Part shown: piece after piece, positions 4,999-9,096 of the stretch
How positions within the stretch are numbered: the stretch's first letter is position 1
Layout of the letters: each line of letters opens with the position of its first letter
DNA from: an uncultured Lachnospiraceae bacterium
Lineage (GTDB): Bacteria; Bacillota_A; Clostridia; Lachnospirales; Lachnospiraceae
Assembly (NCBI GenBank): GCA_902787595.1
Contig: CADAHD010000072.1
Coordinates: 1-9,096 of the forward strand
Length of the DNA stretch: 9,096 bases
Direction: 5' to 3'
Program-made: the position numbers and the translations under genes
Notes under the pieces: generated by a model
Database searches by the model: none
What the model was told of the DNA's origin: nothing
The model's input: only the letters and a program-made list of their open reading frames with translations

Positions 4999-7860
4999 TT
5001 AATCCCCTCCGATCGTTGTAGCTGCATCGGATGCCGTGCCATCGATGAGTTCTTCGGCGTCTCCTATATCAAAGTAATACTTAAGACAGTCGCAGGCCAT
5101 CTGCGCTGCATTATCGGACGAATATCCGTTAGCGATCCTTATGGCTATAGCTATCTTCGGATCGTTATACGGCGCATAACCGATAAAAAGCGCATGGTTG
5201 GGTTTATTTCCTGCTTCCTGGGCGGTACCGGTCTTTCCTGCCGCCTCAAGTCCTTCAACTTTAAAATAATACTTCCCTTCAACCACTTTGCGCAGTCCGG
5301 TATGTATCGCATCCCACAGACTTTCATCAAGACTTATGGTATTATGCACTTTAGGCATAAAATAATACTCGCACTTATCCGAAGCGCTTCTGATCTCGTG
5401 TATAAGACTCAGATCGTACACGGTCCCGTTGTTTGCCACGGCAGAAATATAGCGTGAAAGCGCGACAGTCGTGTAGTTATGCGTACCCTGACCTATAGCT
5501 GAGTCCACGGGAAGCTTGTCTGATATCTGCGATTCGGATTCGGTCACTTCTATGCCGGTCTTTTCTCCCAGGCCGAACATCTGCGCATATTTTTGGATCT
5601 TCTCTATACCCACATGATCGTTATATCCGCTGCCGTCATTAGCCAGACGATATCCAACTTCGTAATAATAACAGTTACACGAATGCTGTATGGCTTCCGA
5701 AAGAGTAAGATTTCCGTGAGCTCCCGGAGAAACCCAGCACTTATGCGGTTTATCCAGTTTGGTAAAGACGCCGTCGCATTTAATGATGGAGCTTGTCGTG
5801 ATCACGCCTTCCATAACGCCTGCTACACTGCTGATGGGCTTAAAGCAGGATCCGGGCGCGGTTCTCTGCTGGGTCGCATTATTCCAGAGCGGTCTCGATT
5901 TATCCTGACTGAGCTTTGCCAGATAAGCAGAGTCCGCATTGTTTGCCAGCCGGTTATTGTCATAACCGGGGTAAGATACCAGCGCCAGTACTTCTCCCGT
6001 ATTCGGATCGTTTAAAACAGCAGAGCCCGAACACGGCTCAAGCCCCAGCTGCGAAGGAGTGATCCTCAAATTCTCGATCAGATCATGAATAAAGGTATAA
6101 GGACTTATGGCCCCCACTTTCAGCGACTGTATAGTGGATTCATCAGCCTGTATCACATCCTGTTCCCATAAGATCAGACAACTCTGGCGGCCGTTGATGC
6201 GGTCCTGCAAAAGCATATATTTATAAAGCCTTTTGGAAAAATCCGTATTATACTTCAGACGATCTATCGTATAGGATACGATAGCAGCATATATTTCTTC
6301 AGCATCGGCATACTGCGAACTGAGGGTCAGCTTTGCGGTGTCTATCCATTGTTTTGAAATGCAGTACATCAGATAGTCCCTTATGCAGATAGTCTCCTGA
6401 ACCCTCCATTTCAGATAGGTCTCATCCTTTTCATCTATCTCATCAGCCTTTATTATTCCGTAATTGTCTGAAGAAAGCATGCTGATGATAAAGCTTTCAT
6501 ATTCCTTAAGCTCATCGCTGAGGTCACGGTAAACCGTATTGGAATCAGCCATCTCACTGCGAAGCCTCTCCAAAACCTCCCCCTGTTTGATCAGGAAAGC
6601 TTCATATACCGCCTTTTCATTTTCACCGGCGTAAGGCTGGGACATATGTTTAAGGTCTATAACATTATTTCCGTACAGAGCGCTGTATACATCATAGATA
6701 GGGATCTTGCGGTCACGGCCTTTCTGTTCAAGGTACTTGGCATCCACAAGATGGCTGACCAGTATACCGGCTATCTTCTGTTCAAGCAGGTGGTAGACTG
6801 CCATCTGAAGGTCAGCGTCTATAGTCAGATAAATATCATTACCGGCTACCGGCAGGGTAACATCGGTACTTTCCATCACACGGCCCAGTTTATCCACAAA
6901 TACGGTTTCCGAGCCCTTTGTTCCCTGAAGCTGCGCTTCCATCGAATACTCGATCCCGGTCTTGCCGACATAATCATTGGTATCGTAATTATCGCTCTGC
7001 GCGGAGTATTCCTCGTATTCTGTGGGCGAAATACGGCCGGTATATCCTATAACCTGCGAAAAATAAACGGCATGATCATATCTGCGCACAGCCTCTTCAA
7101 CTATGCTGACGCCCTGCAGCACATCGGAATTCTCCATTATGTATGCCACGGTCTTTTCCGAAACATCGCTCGCAACAGTCGTCGCAATATACTTCTGGAA
7201 TGAATTGAGACTCAGCTGATAACGGACTATCGCGATCTGCAGTATCTCTTTCTTGCTAAAGCCCATCATCGGGAAAAAGCCCGTGTTTTTTTCACCGTTA
7301 TTTGCATAACTGCCTATGCCAAACTTCTTATCGCCGGCCAGAAAGCCCATAACCTCATCGGGATTGGCTGTGCGCTCGGTATACAGCAGATCATTTACAT
7401 TCTTCCGCCCGTAAATGTCCGCAAGAAAGCGTAGTTTCTGCGCTCCTTCCACGGCAAAACAGAAATTATTGTCCTCATCAACATATATGCCGAAATCATT
7501 GATGACTTCGTCGCCGTTCTTTTCAATAAGCCGTATCATGTTGATTATGATATTATTCAGCTTTTCATTCTTTCCGTTACCCGATTCTATGGTATCGGTA
7601 ATAGTGACCGAATAAGCCAGTTCGTTATATGCCAGCAGCACTCCGTTACGGTCGTATATATTGCCGCGCACTCCGGGGATGCGAAGGTCTTTTTCGCTCA
7701 GCAGCTGAAATTCTTCCTGAAAATCGCTTCCCTTTACGATCTGAAGATCAAATATCTTGCCGATCAGCACGCAGAGAACCAGAACAAGGAACAGATAGGG
7801 CACCAGATACCTTGCTTCAAATAACTCTTTTAGTTTTTCCCTGATCAGCTGTATAAGCAT
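4999..7860 (-). CDS. mrdA: Class B penicillin-binding protein 2 (elongasome D,D-transpeptidase) with a large internal insertion
   Basis: A 953-residue class B PBP that cross-links peptidoglycan, the partner of RodA. A short cytoplasmic N-terminus and one membrane segment (about residues 19-38) lead into the pedestal region, beginning with GVRGNIYDRNGVLLA at 63-77 and reaching GKTGIEYSMEAQLQGTKG at 299-316. The transpeptidase domain has SCFK at 671-674 (nucleophile S671, preceded by APG), SCN at 727-729 and KTG at 876-878. E. coli PBP2 and most homologues are about 600-730 residues. The excess lies mainly between the TIDADLQMAV helix (347-355) and the strand SAVLNDPNTGEVLALVSYP (613-631), which are nearly adjacent in ordinary PBP2; about 245 residues, charged and apparently helical, are inserted there. 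The frame is uninterrupted, so this is a true insertion domain. The ATG directly follows the mreD stop; AAGGA about 13 nt upstream is the only ribosome-site candidate, so reinitiation after mreD is likely. Confidence 0.94.
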   Translation of the reverse strand: MLIQLIREKLKELFEARYLVPYLFLVLVLCVLIGKIFDLQIVKGSDFQEEFQLLSEKDLRIPGVRGNIYDRNGVLLAYNELAYSVTITDTIESGNGKNEKLNNIIINMIRLIEKNGDEVINDFGIYVDEDNNFCFAVEGAQKLRFLADIYGRKNVNDLLYTERTANPDEVMGFLAGDKKFGIGSYANNGEKNTGFFPMMGFSKKEILQIAIVRYQLSLNSFQKYIATTVASDVSEKTVAYIMENSDVLQGVSIVEEAVRRYDHAVYFSQVIGYTGRISPTEYEEYSAQSDNYDTNDYVGKTGIEYSMEAQLQGTKGSETVFVDKLGRVMESTDVTLPVAGNDIYLTIDADLQMAVYHLLEQKIAGILVSHLVDAKYLEQKGRDRKIPIYDVYSALYGNNVIDLKHMSQPYAGENEKAVYEAFLIKQGEVLERLRSEMADSNTVYRDLSDELKEYESFIISMLSSDNYGIIKADEIDEKDETYLKWRVQETICIRDYLMYCISKQWIDTAKLTLSSQYADAEEIYAAIVSYTIDRLKYNTDFSKRLYKYMLLQDRINGRQSCLILWEQDVIQADESTIQSLKVGAISPYTFIHDLIENLRITPSQLGLEPCSGSAVLNDPNTGEVLALVSYPGYDNNRLANNADSAYLAKLSQDKSRPLWNNATQQRTAPGSCFKPISSVAGVMEGVITTSSIIKCDGVFTKLDKPHKCWVSPGAHGNLTLSEAIQHSCNCYYYEVGYRLANDGSGYNDHVGIEKIQKYAQMFGLGEKTGIEVTESESQISDKLPVDSAIGQGTHNYTTVALSRYISAVANNGTVYDLSLIHEIRSASDKCEYYFMPKVHNTISLDESLWDAIHTGLRKVVEGKYYFKVEGLEAAGKTGTAQEAGNKPNHALFIGYAPYNDPKIAIAIRIANGYSSDNAAQMACDCLKYYFDIGDAEELIDGTASDAATTIGGD
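6037..6777 (-). other. Region encoding the PBP2 insertion domain (about residues 362-608)
   Basis: This segment encodes the extra part of the PBP2 transpeptidase domain. It is rich in Glu, Asp, Lys, Tyr and Leu in patterns suggesting several amphipathic helices, with no membrane segment and no active-site motif. Its ends are estimated from where the canonical helix and strand stop and resume, so each border could be off by about ten residues. I recognise no known domain in it. Confidence 0.6.
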
Positions 7861-8436
7861 TTATTCAATGCCATCCTTATGTTCTGCTTCGGCCAGATCG
7901 GCCACATTCCATTCTTCCTTCTTTTTCTTTTCCGCCGGATCCACATTTACAAAGCGTTCTTCTATCCATAAAAGCAAAGGATAAACGCCCACGGATATGA
8001 TCATCGTGGCCGCCAGTTCCGGTAATGCCTTTCCCGTAAGGAAATACCTGAAACCGAAATCCCTGTTCAGTACAAAGAAAAGCAAAAACTGCAAAAGCAG
8101 CACCGACAGGTCGCCTGTAAAGATCATAGCCAGAGGGATGCGGAAATCCATGGGTTCATACCATGAATGGCATAAGCCGGCAAGATACCCCAGATATACA
8201 TAGATAAGGGCATAAAAGCCCAAAACGTTCATGCCGAATATATCCAGCAATAGCCCGCAGAAAAAGCCGGTCACCATTGCCGCTCTCTCTCCTCTTAAAT
8301 AGCCATAGCTTACGGTAAGTATCAGGAGCAGATTCGGCAGAGCCCCGCTGTAAGCAAGCCCCTTTAAAACGCTGCTCTGTATAAGGAAAAAGAGAAAAAC
8401 AGCCGCTATTCCGGTGAGGATACGCTTGATCGTCAT
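7861..8436 (-). CDS. mreD: Rod shape-determining protein MreD
   Basis: A 191-residue integral membrane protein with about six hydrophobic segments (roughly 5-24, 32-47, 52-68, 70-90, 103-124 and 138-158). MreD-type features are PNLLLIL at 34-40 and GFFCGLLLDIFG at 57-68. MreD is a small multi-spanning partner of MreC that helps activate the PBP2-RodA pair. The C-terminal 30 residues or so are hydrophilic, starting with a basic AEKKKKEE stretch, and should be cytoplasmic. The size is slightly above the usual 160-180, owing to that tail. The ATG at 8436 immediately follows the mreC stop (TAAATG) and has GGAGG 5 nt upstream, within the last codons of mreC. The stop in turn abuts the PBP2 start. 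The assignment rests on topology and these motifs together with the unmistakable gene order, because MreD sequences diverge quickly. Confidence 0.92.
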   Translation of the reverse strand: MTIKRILTGIAAVFLFFLIQSSVLKGLAYSGALPNLLLILTVSYGYLRGERAAMVTGFFCGLLLDIFGMNVLGFYALIYVYLGYLAGLCHSWYEPMDFRIPLAMIFTGDLSVLLLQFLLFFVLNRDFGFRYFLTGKALPELAATMIISVGVYPLLLWIEERFVNVDPAEKKKKEEWNVADLAEAEHKDGIE

Positions 8437-9096
8437 TTAATCCTCCAGAGCTTCTTTTTTCTGCTTGATTATCAGAACATAGCTGAGATGATCAAAATCC
8501 ACAACCGGTTCGATCTGCCCGGAATATGTGAGCTGATTCGAATCGGTATCAACTGTCGCTATATAACCTATAAGTATCCCGGGCAGATATTTGTCGCTTA
8601 TGTTTGAAGTAACAACCTTGTCGCCGGGGTGAACGCTTTTATCTTTGTCCGAAAGCCTGGAATACCTGATGCGTCCCTGCTGCATGAGTTCCATATCGCC
8701 GCTCACTATCAGGTTGCTCTGGTTGTGAAGCACAGCGGCGCTTACATTTGTGCCGTTGGAAATAATGGTATTTACTCTTGCCCAGTTTTTGCCCGTCTCG
8801 TCAACTATGCCGACCAGTCCCATTCCGGCGATAACATTCATATCGCGCTCTATCCCGTCATCGCGCCCTTTATCGATTATAAAAGAGTTGAAACGATTGC
8901 CGCTGCCGGCCGCTATGATAGTGGCTCCGGTCTTTTCGTATTGGGCATAGCTGTTATCAAGCTCGTATAATTCCCGCAGATCCGAAAGTTCATATCCGTC
9001 CTGCAAAAGCTGAGCGTTCTGCCGGTTAAGCTCATCTATCTCTTCCTGCAGCCTGCGGTTTTCTTCCTTCAGCTCTTCCATCGTATGCTTTTCGGT
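8437..9096 (-). CDS. mreC: Cell shape-determining protein MreC, 5' end cut by window
   Basis: The last 219 residues of MreC are visible; the family is usually about 270-300 long, so the N-terminal cytoplasmic segment and single membrane anchor lie beyond the window. The frame is open to the edge (residues TEKHT precede the Met at 9081), so that Met is internal. A coiled coil rich in Glu, Leu and Arg (about residues 6-36 of the visible part) mediates dimerisation in known MreC. The two-barrel extracellular domain follows, with IIDKGRDDGIERDMNVIAG, GLVGIVDE, then HPGDKVVTSNIS, LPGILIGYI and a closing PVVDFDHLSYVLII, all close to family consensus. MreC bridges the MreB cytoskeleton to PBP2 and triggers RodA-PBP2 activity. 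mreB is expected just upstream, outside the window. The stop codon abuts mreD. Confidence 0.95.
   Translation of the reverse strand, partial: TEKHTMEELKEENRRLQEEIDELNRQNAQLLQDGYELSDLRELYELDNSYAQYEKTGATIIAAGSGNRFNSFIIDKGRDDGIERDMNVIAGMGLVGIVDETGKNWARVNTIISNGTNVSAAVLHNQSNLIVSGDMELMQQGRIRYSRLSDKDKSVHPGDKVVTSNISDKYLPGILIGYIATVDTDSNQLTYSGQIEPVVDFDHLSYVLIIKQKKEALED
8442..8446 (-). promoter_or_regulatory. Ribosome binding site of mreD inside mreC
   Basis: Minus-strand GGAGG lies 5 nt before the mreD ATG, within the last codons of mreC. It lets mreD be initiated independently although its start codon directly follows the mreC stop. Confidence 0.7.

Noticed and set aside
5593..6015. 140-codon open frame on the plus strand
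   Set aside because: It is antisense to the PBP2 catalytic region (SCFK and SCN motifs) and is a by-product of the real gene's codon use.
6646..7203. 185-codon open frame on the plus strand
   Set aside because: It lies opposite the PBP2 pedestal and transpeptidase coding sequence, whose family motifs are unambiguous. Its translation shows no domain and it has no plausible ribosome site.
4999..7860. PBP2 as a fusion of two genes or a frameshift artefact
   Set aside because: One frame is open throughout, with pedestal motifs before and catalytic motifs after the extra segment, and the inserted residues look like normal folded-protein composition.

Overview
The window is a compact, one-directional stretch of a Firmicutes chromosome. 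Every gene I can support lies on the minus strand, so transcription runs from high to low coordinates. Gene order, family variants (a PBP2 of about 950 residues, a RodA with SYGLTSL near its C-terminus, an HlyD-like protein beside a YggS protein) and moderate GC point to class Clostridia, most likely Lachnospiraceae. That assignment is inference from resemblance; there is no rRNA or other marker here.

Region 9096-2439 is a cell-elongation (Rod complex) operon read as mreC (5' end cut off by the window) > mreD > mrdA/PBP2 > rodA > mgsA > a lipoprotein D,D-carboxypeptidase. Junctions are extremely tight: mreC/mreD and mreD/PBP2 abut with no intervening base (TAA directly followed by ATG), PBP2/rodA are 3 nt apart, rodA/mgsA 27 nt apart, and the carboxypeptidase begins with GTG inside the end of mgsA. 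MreC and MreD scaffold the machine, RodA polymerises glycan strands from lipid II, PBP2 cross-links them, and the carboxypeptidase trims pentapeptide stems. Methylglyoxal synthase is the metabolic outlier.

Region 2438-2342 is the only real intergenic gap (97 nt). It holds a hairpin and a good sigma-A-type promoter (TTGTGT-17 nt-TATAAT) that starts a second unit: a small P-loop ATPase-like protein, a membrane-anchored HlyD/lipoyl-like adaptor protein, and a YggS-family PLP-binding protein that runs off the window at base 1. The ATPase-like and HlyD-like genes are 5 nt apart (measured to the ATG), and the HlyD-like and yggS genes overlap by 4 nt (ATGA).

The points most worth a second look are the roughly 245-residue insertion inside the PBP2 transpeptidase domain, the Asp-to-Glu change at the catalytic-base position of MgsA, the carboxypeptidase anchored by lipid instead of a C-terminal helix, the P-loop/HlyD-like/YggS unit of unknown role beside the elongasome, and the divergent GC-rich end of the YggS gene at the window edge. 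I saw no tRNA, rRNA, CRISPR array, insertion sequence or phage gene.
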